From assembly GCA_000310025.1 (NCBI GenBank), contig FN648559.1, forward strand, positions 36,276 through 100,275: DNA of 64,000 bases. Direction: 5' to 3'. Shown piece after piece: positions 20,801 through 32,800 of the stretch (position 1 is the stretch's first letter; each line of letters opens with the position of its first letter). This DNA is from Ectocarpus siliculosus (Eukaryota; Sar; Phaeophyceae; Ectocarpales; Ectocarpaceae). The position numbers and the translations under genes were made by a program. A model generated the notes under the pieces. The model was given only the letters and a program-made list of their open reading frames with translations, was not told the DNA's origin and did not search any database.

Positions 20801-23800
20801 TTTTGCCCGCTCCGACAGAGGTCTCACACAGAGAGCGCACCAGAAATGCAAAGGTTCACGGATACAAACCCGCTACATAGCAGACCAGAACAGTAGCAAC
20901 ACCCACATCACCCAACTTATTTATTTATGGCACTTCGTCGAAGCGCGAACGCACGGACCATGGTAGGTATCAGACCTTCCTATTGGTCGTCCTGATCCAC
21001 GTTGTGTGACAACATCAATGCACCAACGTCCCTCTCCGCAGCAATCGTCGGCCCCTGAAGCTGTCGTAGCACGCGCGGCAACATCGCCACTGGCAGAAAG
21101 GAGTGGCACCGCAACATTAGTACCGGCAGCATCACCAGTAGCGAAATTAGGGGCGGCAGCATCTCGCCGGAGCTCAATAGCAGCATGCAGGAGTTACTGG
21201 GTGGGCCCCGCTGCGGCGGCTCTGATGCAGGAAGACTTGTGGTCGCGCGGTCACGTCGCAGCGTACCTGCTACCGGAGGTGTGGTGCGCGAGAACCGTGG
21301 TGTAAGGTTCTTTTGGAAGCTGTTTCTTGCTTCTTTTGTTTGTGTCGATATGGGCCATAACAGTGCAGGGTTGTACAAGTGCTGAGAAGAGTGCGGAGAA
21401 CCAGCTACTGACACCGTCCTCTTGTTACCTTTCTGCTCGTGTGTTTGTCCGTCATCCACTGCATCCCACCTGTGAAGAATCGGCGCTGCGCCCTCATCGC
21501 AGCCATGTCCGCTTGTGATAGCTTGGTCTTTGCCTTTTGCCAGCGTCTACAAGTCGACAACCGTGCTTATCCCACGTGTCTGATACCTCCTCCGACAACC
21601 CTACACCAAAAACAACAATTTGACCGGTTTGGCAACCCTCGCTAAATAGCCGTGAAATATTGAGATGGTATTCCCATCCATTGCCTCGCTGTTGCGGGGA
21701 GTGGGTGAAGATCCTGTTGTAGCACGTGTCTTGCCCGCTTCTACCAATGTGCGCGGCTATAACAAGACGTTTCAAGCGAGTTCGGCAGCTTGAATCTTGT
21801 AAATACGGCAGTGGACGGCCTGCAACTCGTGAGGTCAACACCTTGCATGTCCTTGTGATGTTTCGGCTTGTCGCGTGAACGTCTCGCCCACCCCGGTTCC
21901 ACTTAGGTGTTCAAGCTTGATCCCAGGAGCGTTTCAGACCTCTGTTTGGAACTCCGTTCACGGGTCAGCTTTGGCACTGGAGAAGAAGAAACCAGCGGAA
22001 CGCGTTGTTTTCTCGGAAACCCGCGCGAAGCCGTGATGGAGCCGGATGTGCGCCGTTTGTGGGCCTTGATGGAAGTAAGTGGTAGTGTCGTTGTTGTTTT
22101 TTTGGTTGGTAGTGGTCCTTGGTGGTGGCGTTGGTACTGCTGCGCTGAGGCTTGTTGAGTGGGCGGTTGCAAACGTAGGTTGGCACTTAACACTTTGATA
22201 TATCCAAGTTTTCGCTGTCGCCATCAATGCTGTAGTTTGTCGATCATGACATGGGAATCGTGGGGTGTTGATTAGTGGTGTTTATTTTGTTTTGGAGCTG
22301 GCGCTTCGGCTGCTGGTTTCAAGGTTGGCGGTGGTTTCGAGATGCAGCAATAGTTCTCAAGCTACTGAGAGTGCGTGGTGGAAATTGTGGTACTTGAGTA
22401 ACCCCCCCCCAGCCGACAGTAACCGCGCCCCCGGTGTTTGCCATCGGGGTTGGGTTTTCGTCGTTTGGCAACGACGTTGTAAAACAAGACAATTCACTTC
22501 GTGAACTCGGCAACCAGGTTACCGCTTTTTTTGCGGTAGCCATAATGGTGGTCGAGTAGATCATGCTGTGCGGGGTCGAGAACCCTCACTCCGTGCAAGG
22601 GGATGATCGCACCACGTTGTGCTAAAAAATGGTAAAGCATCCTCGAGGCAGTTACACAGTGCTTATAACTGTCTCTGGAAGTGAAAGCACCAGAAAATAA
22701 ATTAAGTCATACGCAGCTGTCATCCGTATGCAAGGAAGTAAGCACAAGATGCCAAACACCCGTAGCAGGATGCAGCGCACCCTTCATGCGACTCGCCGAA
22801 TACCTCACGGCGCTTCGCGCTTGGTGATGTGAGAGCCTGGTCCGGTAAGAACCCTGCGTGCTCCGTCCCGGCTGTGTAGGGATGCGAGGTCAATGGTCTA
22901 ATGACTACGGCATGCACGACTACGAGTACACCCCCCCCAGCCGCCTGTCGGCCAGCCCGCGAAGGTGTGCGCACTTCTCCTCGTGAACATTCCGTTCGGG
23001 GGGCCCGCAGTCGAGAGACGTCAATTTTGTGTTGAGGCTCAGTTTACTATGTTGTCGACGTCATTGAGCATAGGCTGCAACCCACAGTAGGGCGTTCTGT
23101 AAGATCTACCGTTTGAGGTGTGTTCCTGAGCCTGCCCCTGTTTCTTTACAGATATTTCTCAGATGCAAGCCCGGGCCGTCCGCTGTGGACTACTTTACCT
23201 TGTAGATGCTAAAGTGTTGCCCTTGCTGACGATCACGCCGTGCCGGCATCCCGTACGGTGTTTGTCTCCAGGTTGCGAGGTTTGCACGAAAATGTGGTTC
23301 TCTGGCAGGCCTTTCAGTGGTCGCTGTTGATTCCACCGCAGGTGAGAGCTTGGTGACATATCTTGCTGTTGTTTTCTTGTTACTGCTACTGCAGTTTTGT
23401 TCTTGTCATGATCGTTCTCGTTGGTGATGTTTGCGCGTAAACCGGCTGCGGCGACCCTCAAGTGCCCGCGTTTGCTTCAAGATACATTTGCAAGCAACCC
23501 ACATGAACTCGGGGTTAGGGCAGCAGCGTTTGACCTCACCATGTGGTAATGGTGCTGACTGTGATTTTTCAAACCCATGTTTGGAGGTGCCAGCGATACC
23601 GAGAACCACGGGGAAAACGCGTTCAATGAGAGTGTTGCGGATGCAACGTTCATTCAGGGATGGCATCGGTGACGCCAATTCCAGATCCACGCAGTTTCGA
23701 AACAACTTCAGTCCCAACTCAACTCCGGCACCTGCTCCACACATAATTGTCAAGGTTTGCAAGTTCTCATGATGTTTCCGGTACTTGTTCCTCCCGCGGT

Positions 23801-26800
23801 TTAGAAGTGATCCAATCTTCCATCACCCTCCGCACCGGTTTCCGCACACGGTTGTCAAGGTGGCGCTGGCCACGGGATTTTCTTCAAGTTGGTTGCCGTG
23901 ACATGTTCTGTCTCGGGTATGTTCTGCGCGGCACGTGTGCGCCAGATAATTGCACTCTATAACTTGCCAATACATAACCGTAGATTATCACGTGAAGAGG
24001 GTCGAACCGTCGAATTATTTCGTTGTTCTTATGTGCGATGTTGGCCTTCAGGTCTGCTGCAGCTGGAAGAAGTAAAATGGGCTGCGCTGCATGCAGACGA
24101 GACTCTTCGGATGTCAGCACTATCGCTGCTGTGCGCGGATCTGCGGGTCACGACCGTCCCGGCTCAAGCCGAAACGCGTCTTATTCAAGAGGTGATCGAT
24201 AGGATCGATTGGATTTTTGGTTGGTTGTTGTTGAGGCAGGTTCTCATTGGATGACAGAAATAAATGGCCACACTACCCGAGGTGAAATCGCGTACGTTCT
24301 GCACTGATTGGATGATGACCACATGTAGGGTCCTGTCGAGGCGTGGTTTGTTTGGACTCTTGTTTACCACGGTGTGGGTCAACTGATACGCTGTTTTTGA
24401 GATAAGACGGTCTGAGTGCCAGTTTTTTCTTGGTTTCCGGATGGTGCGAGTGTGTCGATTGGCCAGGTGCGTCGGAACGAGCCACGGCCGACCCGCAACG
24501 CAACACTTGGAGAGAGAGTCAACGAGTTTGACTGGCTCCATGGATGCTTGAAGAAAAACCCGTGGTACCCTTCGTAATATAATGTACGGCATGCATGAGT
24601 TCGGAGATTACAATGGAAATCGCGCCGGGTCGCACACCAGCAGTTTCTCCGAGATATGGTGATTCCACTCCGCCCGTTGATCTCCAAGCTCCTGGCGCGG
24701 GATGCGTTTCCGTCGAGTTTTTGCCGAAGAACGCGATTTTTTCCCCTAAATTTCCAAAGATAGGCACCCAGGTCGGATGCACTTTTTCTGATGCGTTGCC
24801 CTTGCGCCATACTTTCTGGTTTGACCGTTGGTCTCTGGTTGCGGTAGGTCATACAAGCGTGTCTGTTACGAAGTACATAAACGTCGACACCAATATCAAT
24901 GTCGACGGTTGTCAAGGAGGTCTCCGGCTCCGGTACATCGATGTGAATTCACGTCGACACAAACATCGATGTCGACCGTTGTCAACAACCCTGAGGGAAA
25001 ACCCACAATAGCACGTAACAGTCTTCGGTCACGTATGTACCTGTGTCGCAAACGCCAGCATGGCGTGAGAATCATGACCGCATCTCGCCCCTTTTGGCGT
25101 CCCACACCAGGGGAACAGCACATAGAAAAACTAACCTCGTTCCAGCTTATCGTTACAGCACGGAAAACCTCCGACGTCCCCCCCCACTGCTGTGGTGATG
25201 ATCACGAGTGTCCCGTCCTCAAAGTGTGATATTGTAAATTCACCGTCCGTGTTCTGTGCGGTTGCGCGCAGGTGCTGCCTTATAGCCTGAAGGTCTTCGG
25301 GGCTCAGAATAGGCAACTACTGCTCAGGGCAATGCAGGTATCTACCCTGCGTCCCTGCGCAATACACCACTCGACGTTGATCCGTGTCCGTTGCTGTTTA
25401 ACTGTCTGCGGATCTAGGTGGAAGACTTGGGTCTGCGGTCCATTGTTGGATCCATTCAAAGCGCGTTTTTTTCGACGTTCCCATTTGACCAGAAATGGCA
25501 AGTCCTGTTTTAAAGTTATTCGATGCAAATGAAGGCTTACAAGCGCTATGCTGCCCGTACAATTTTCAGTGTCTTGCGTCTTTTGTCGGTGGCAGCGGGG
25601 ATGGAGAGCCCCGCCGAATCATTTTGACACCCGCCTCGTGGACCTTCGTACCTCCTTGCTTTATCGCGCTGGAGTCTACCGGACCTGGTGCCCGTGTGCC
25701 GCAACTCTCTTACCATTCATGATGCTGTTCATGCCTTTGGCGCGCAGACCCTCCTGATACGAATGAGAGAAACCGCCAGAGTTTGTACCCGAGGCCAATT
25801 GGGCGCACCACGTCTAGCAGGCGATCACAAACGGCAGAAGAAGAAACACGGGCATCGTGACAAAGGTGAAACGCTATTGTTGCACCCTTCCTGACTTCTG
25901 TTGATATATATCTGTCACTTCAGCCACCCGCACGGCAAAGAACCCAATGCTAGTTGAGTTTATGGCAGGCAGTGAAGTGCCGTTTACGTGCTGTTGTTCC
26001 GAGTGTCACGACTTCCCCTTTATCTTTGATATTTTACGTCTTGTCCCGGTCAGCTTTTGACCACATGATTCCCTTGCTTGGCCTTGAAGACGTACACTAC
26101 AGATGTCGTGGTACTGCGGGACAAAAGTTGCTCGAGTGGTTTTTGTTTGAGGAGAAGATGGGCATGCGTCGAAGGAAGTGTGTTCCATGCCGAGTACCCC
26201 TGGTGGACGAACGATGGTAGGAGAGGAAGTTGGATGTTGGATTGCGTTTTCTTACTCTTCGAGCACTTCCCTTGTACCATCGCTTGCTAAGTGTTCTTTT
26301 TTCGTAGCCTTTTCTTTCTGCGTGATGTTTTTGTGTGTGCGCCTTTGTGGGGGTATGTGATTGGCCATGACCACGAATGTCGTCGTCCACGCCAGTGTCG
26401 AAACCTTCTTGACTTGATCTGGACCGTACGCATGGCCCATCGTGACGGAATAATCCGGTTCGAAGGAGTTCCTACGGTAAGGTTCCTGCGTGGGTATGCA
26501 CACAACATCCAAGAAAAATTGACAGGAGCTAAAATTGCTCACCTTTTTCTGTGACGCGTCCTATATGCGGTCACAGGTGCCGTCCAGAGTTTAAGCGGAG
26601 GGATGGAAGCAAGCGATGCCTCTGCAGAGGGAGAGGGGACACCAGCAGAGACGCCCTCGGAGACCCTTCAGCGCATTCGTGACTTCACGCGCTGGCTTTG
26701 TCGGGTACGAAACAGTTTTCAACGCATTTCCGTGCCGTGTGTCCACTTGAAGTTGGCTGCCGCTTGATTTCACCAAATCACGTGGAAATGTAGAGTGGGA

Positions 26801-29800
26801 GGGCAGCAGGTCGAAGTTGAGGAGGTATCATATGCAGTTGATAATTCCGGAGCTGTGTTTTCGTTAAACGATTTTCGTTGAACGATGAAAGGTCTCCTGC
26901 CGTGCAGGCCAAACCTTAGACTTTCTACCCGGCGCTATACCTGTTTCAGGCAAAAGGAAAATGTATACCTCCCCCGATCTAGTATTGTATCGGCACGTGG
27001 CGCGTGGGTCGTGTCCCGTAGCAAATTTGCAGGTTTCAGCATTCCCAAGGGTTGTCAAGCATTGTCGAAGTGAACGTCGGCCACACTCCACACGCCCATG
27101 TGCGATTAGGTGTGAGAGCCATTGTGATGCATCACGATCACGTGCCCTCAAAGATGCCGTCCCTTGCTGTCGGAGGTGCAATCGTTAAATGTCTCCCACA
27201 ACCAGAGGTTCATTTATTGAGTCCAACCATTGTTTTCATCAGTCTTCGGCCCAGTACAAACAGCATCCGCCGATTGGCCTACGCGTGGGACGGACGAAGT
27301 GTGAGTCCTGACGACTGCACGGTCGCCAACCTCATGTATTGCAGGCCTCTCGAGAGCGCCCCTGTACTCGTATTTTTGGTTGGTGTGGCGACGCCGTTCA
27401 AGGATGTCTGTTCGAGTGGAACGGTTGCGAGAACGATCTGCTGTTGTTCGATCCAAATGCTTTTTGCTTAACTTAGGGAATAGCATTTGTATGGCATCTG
27501 GCTAACACCAGCACATGTATCGTCGAGCATGGAAGATTTTGACGGATTCTGTGGAGAGTTGCAACTTCGTACTAACGTGACGCCTCTGATGTACATATGC
27601 GCGCATGCGTGATGGTGTTCTCCGACTAGCAGGAGGTTCTCCGTAGCTTGTACCCAGGGTGCCCGTTCGAACGGGAAGTGCTGGGGCTCGAGATGGCCCA
27701 GCTCATCTTGTCAGAACTACTGCCGTCAGAAGAACTGGTTGCATCGACCGAATCCGAGACTGCCCTCGCAAAGGTTTGTTCCATCTCGGTAACGTTAACC
27801 CTTATCCTAGCTCTCAGTAGCCGTGGATTCCGACTCGTGCCGCCGTCGTGGTTCGAGTCATGGCTGCTGAGAGGGTTTTTGGGAGTGCGCTGATGGCATC
27901 CGTCATGTGCGTATCGAGGATAGCATATTTGCGACTTGCCACCGGCACGGTAGCAGCGCACAGTACCAGCACGGCGGTACAAGTAGCTGGAGAGCGGCCT
28001 GTCTGTTAGCTTTCTTATCCCAGTACTCTGCGTACAATAGGTACGAAATGAGGAATCCCCCCTCCCCCCCTCCGTACCGTATCGATCGACTTTACGCGTC
28101 TTTCGAAACGGTCTGAGCGGTATCATCTCCATCTCATCTTTGCCGGCATTGCCCGTACGTAACCAAGGCAAACTATTCCCGAAACACGCGCCCGCTGCAC
28201 TGCTATACTTGCGCATTCGAACCGGTCCCAAAAGGTGGCGTCTTCTTCTCTCTTCTGCTGGCACTGGGTGGACACGCTGCTAGCCTTGCTGGGAAGCAGC
28301 TGGGACCGCTCCCGCGCCCTCGCCTACTCCATCCTCGCGCGCTTCCCGCGACCTCTTGCCGGCTACGAGGGTCTCGGCGGCGCCACTCGCCTAGCAGAAC
28401 AGGGGCTGCGCTTGAGCGGCAGCGGCCGGCAGCGGGAAAGCGACCAGGGTGCCCTCATCCTTCGTTTGGTGTTCGTGTTGTATGCTCGAGGGCTACGTCT
28501 GCGGGTGCCCCTGCTGGGTACCGAGGTTGCGGGCGGGGGCGCCGTGGGTGGAGATGTTGCAGATGTGAACAAGCTCGGTCGAGGAGGTGCTGTCGCGAGC
28601 GATGGGGTCGGCGTTGCAGTGGAGGACGATGGCGGTGATGATACGGCAATCTTTCTCGAAGGTCTCTGCGGTGTCCTCTCGCACAGGTGCTTGGTTTGGT
28701 ACTTTGGCGTGTTGAGCTGGTTTGAACTTCGAAGGAGACTGTTTGGTACTCGATAGCCTCCTTGCAAAGCAATCGGTTTTTGACTACTTCTGTTACCTCT
28801 TGTCCTTCTGCAACGGGGGTATGACTACGCGGCCCCCAGTTGCACAGTCGATGAAGATCCTATGTTGGATTATTTGGAACGCTCATCTGTAGGCCAAGTG
28901 GATCCAGCCCTGGCTTTTTGGCCAAGCCTCCGCTTCCCCAGCATCGTTCGAGGGTTTCCCATTGCGATATTGTTGGGTTAGGGTTAGGGTTAGGGTTAGG
29001 GTTAGATCGAGTTACCGCTCCCGGAGACCAATGTTCTGCGTTGCCCTATGGCTCACCTGGCAGGGGATGCAGGCATATGCGTGGCACTAACAAGTAAGAG
29101 AGGAAGTCAACTTGATGCGGAATGGAAGACGAAATCAACCTTTTTTTTGCTCCCACACATGGCACAAACCCTTGTTGTACCAAGATATTGCACAGCTGTA
29201 CCGCCCTCCCGCACACTCATTTCAAGATCAGCCAACGGACAGGGAGTAAAAGCTTTCTCGGGTACTGTGTTTGTGGTCAGGTTGACAATGTAGGGCCGCC
29301 GAGTACACCCCGGGAAGGTGTGACCAATCTCGGTGAAGCCGCAGCTCTGCTCCCATCCCGGCACTCAAAGCATTTTGGTGTGCTCCGTTAAGGTACAGAG
29401 GCGGAAGCGATGTTACCCTTCTCCCTCAGGATCAAATGTTTGTCTTGTCTTTTCGAAGGGTAAGGTTACGTATTCCTTAACGATGCCGGCCTCCCAGTCT
29501 TTCTCCCTTGCTCGTTGTTTTTTTGCTCCGGGCGAACACCAGGCTCGACGGTATGCAGGGTTCGTTCGACGCAATCCTCGCGAACAAGCCCGGTAAAACC
29601 TCCGACACCGCCACCGCCGCCCTCGCAGTCCGCGTCACCCCCTCCTTGCCCCACGGGGTCCTCCTGGCGACTCACCACGTGCTGCTCGAATCCAAGCTAC
29701 GTGCTTCAGGAGCTGGACGCTCCTCCTCCTCCTCCTCCCCCGTCACTGGCCAAGGCCGTAGTCGGCGGGGGGCGAAGCTGCGACGTGCCGGGGGGACGGC

Positions 29801-32800
29801 GGCGACCGCGGGGGTGGGAGGGGAGGGCGGTGCGGTGCAGTGGGAACGGCGGCGAAAGGCGGCGACTTTGCTGCTGGAACAGGCGTTTCGTTCGCTGCGG
29901 CTGTCTTTGCTGATTGTTGGGGAGAACGGCTGCGGTGATGATGAGGATGATGGTAATGATGAAGGCCGCGACATCTGTGATGACACCACCGACGGCGAAA
30001 ACCCTGAGGGAGCCGTGAAAACCTCACGCAAGCCCCGCTCCGGGGTGAGCGTCAACGCGAACGGGCACATGGGAATGGTGTCCCTCGACACCGGCAAGCA
30101 AACCGTGTGTACGGCACCGCTCACGGGAAGCAGCGGAAACAGCGTCCTTGATTGCGCGGACGGCGCAGCGACGGAGGACGACACCCACGGTATGTCGAAA
30201 CACGGCGACTGTGGCAACGACAGCAGCGGTGGCCTGGAATGGGGTGGTGGGAGTGGGCAGCACAAGACGGATACGGCGCAGCGCTCGGCAGTGGAAAGCC
30301 AGCGCGCGGTCGTCGGGGCGTGGCTGCTGGCGAAAGAGACGTGCCGTTTTTTTTCGACGCTCGTCGCGGCGTCGCCCCTCCCGTTGCAGGAGGAGGAGGA
30401 GGCTACGGGAAGTCCTGACTTGAGCGCTGGGGCGTCGGATGGGGGCAAGGGAGCGGATGTGAGGGGTTCAGGATCCCTTCTAGCGGCCAAAGACGTGACT
30501 GCTATTGGAGAAACGCTGCTCAAGACCTTGTTGTCTTTGAAGCACATGGGGTGCGTGGCGTCTGCTCAGGTGAGGGGCAATGATGCGTTCACGTTCGTAC
30601 GTGTGGACAATTGTACCGCTTCGCTGTTTGGGTGGGGTGAGGAGGGCGCAGCTAGATGCTTTGTGTTGAAGCTGCAGAGGTCCGTTCGCAGTTGATGGTG
30701 ACGATGGTGGTGACGATCAGCCGGTGCGGCAGTACCTGGTGTGGCTTTATCACACGACTGATCGATTTCAACTCAGACGGTCCAATGTATCCCCGCAATC
30801 TGTTCTTATCGTACCCAAGTTGTTTTTCGCTACGCTGTTGTCGTGTCGAACCTCGCGGGCTAATCCTTTTCAGGCTGCATTGCAAACGGTATGCGAGGCA
30901 ATGCTCCACGGAGGGCGGCGGAACGCTCCCTTGGCGCGTCTTCCATCCCTCTGGCTGGACCAATTACTAGGCCAACTGGCCGGAGAAAAGCAAGAGGTGA
31001 GGCTAACGCACGACAGGATTGACCCGCGATGGACCTTGTGGCTGATAACGTAGCATTGGTACCGAACGTAGCTGGTCTATGCACATGGCGAACTCCTGCG
31101 GCTCGAGCGCGTCTCGTTTTCACCGCCCCTGGACCCCCTTGTTTGTTTGTGTTGTGTGCGTGCGTGGAGCACAGATTACCGTCAACGGTTGGCCGTCCGC
31201 CAAGTCGCGTTATGCCTCTTTCAGTCACAAGGTCGTTCATACTTTAGCTGCTGCGGCACCTGTTGTTTTTTTCTGAGTTCTCTTTTTGATCTGTTCGTAT
31301 AGATATAGCCCGAAAGACTCTCACAAGACCCAGAAGACACCCTTCCGCTTGTGTCTTTTCATCAGATAGACGATCCTATGTGGGCCTTGTCCCCGGCCTG
31401 TACCCGATGTTTGTCTTTCCCGACATTGTCGCATCATTGGCCCATCTGTCGTCGTTCCCTAACCCTCCTCCAGAAGTCTTCTCGCCTAGCATGCGCAGTC
31501 GTTGTTTTTTTTCGAGCTCCGCCCCCCGAACCCTGTACCTTCTATTGTTTTCTCCGGTTTGTCTTGGTTTCTGCCTGTTGTCGCTGGCCGCCTCCAGAAG
31601 AGTTGTGCACCCCCCCCCCCAGAAAGCGCCTTGCCTCCCGATCCCAATCCTCAACCCCTTGTACGCGCATCTTGGGACTCCGTCCTACCTTGGGGAACAT
31701 CCGTCGTCGTTCATCTACGCACTGCTGTGTCTCATTCCTCTTTTCTGTGCGCGCTGTTCTCATTTCCTTTCCAACCTGCCTCCAATGTGGCGCCGGTTTT
31801 CTCTCCTCCATCTTCTGCGAATCACCTCACACCGAAACGTACGGTCGACGGTGGCCCGCGAACAATCGGGCAGTTCGTGCTCCGCCGCAGCACCGGGTTG
31901 GCGTTCACGTTCATGGCCATTCTCAGAGCGGAGCCAAGGTCAGTTGCCGACTCCGATTTTCTCTGAGTGCGGCATCGTGACCTTTTTCAACTTGTATGTT
32001 TTTTAGTTTTCAACACTCTTGGTGGCACAGCATCTGCATTGGCCCGCGAACAATCGGGCAGTTCGTGCTCCGCCGCAGCACCGGGTTGGCGTTCACGTTC
32101 ATGGCCATTCTCAGAGCGGAGCCAAGGTCAGTTGCCGACTCCGATTTTCTCTGAGTGCGGCATCGTGACCTTTTTCAACTTGTATGTTTTTTAGTTTTCA
32201 ACACTCTTGGTGGCACAGCATCTGCATATGTGATTCTCAGATTACCCACCACTATGTTTGTGTGCATAGTTCGTGTCACAGCTTCGCCTGTCGTCTCTGT
32301 CGTTGTTGTCGTTGGTTGCTTTTTCAATGCGGTACTATCAGTTCTGACCTCGGTTTTTCACCTTTTCTACACGCTACTCATCAGAGCAAGACGAACACAC
32401 CCGCGGCCACAAGCTGCACCCGAAAATGACAATGATTTACGAAGTACTGTATATTCCCCGAGAGAGAAAGCTGTCTACCACCCCCCAATCCTATTTTTTG
32501 CAAAGGTTGCGTGGTGACGTCTGCTATTAAATAGTGGATGAGGCGATGTAATTTCCACGTACGCCGGCATGGTGGAATAGGGCAAGCGTTATTTTTGCAC
32601 GTGGGTTGTGTGTTGTACCCTTTTTATAGCGTACCACCGTCTCTCGTGGTATGGTGGGAATAGGTCTCAATATTTTATCTCCTTGCTGAACGAGCACAAG
32701 GTCTGGTGTTGGCGAATTTGAACATGGCGTGCTTGTCTCGCGGTTAAATTTGATGAACACTTGGGTCGTGATACGTACGACACATACACAGGAGCTTCCA

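Noticed and set aside
24595-25011. 138-codon plus-strand frame containing FLPKNAIFSPKFPK
   Set aside because: It sits in a THADA intron; no in-phase exon can be made from it between exons 11 and 12, which already join in phase.
29672-30547. 291-codon open frame on the minus strand
   Set aside because: It is antisense to THADA exon 17, which has family motifs and consistent splice phases; the antisense frame is a by-product of its GC-rich codons.
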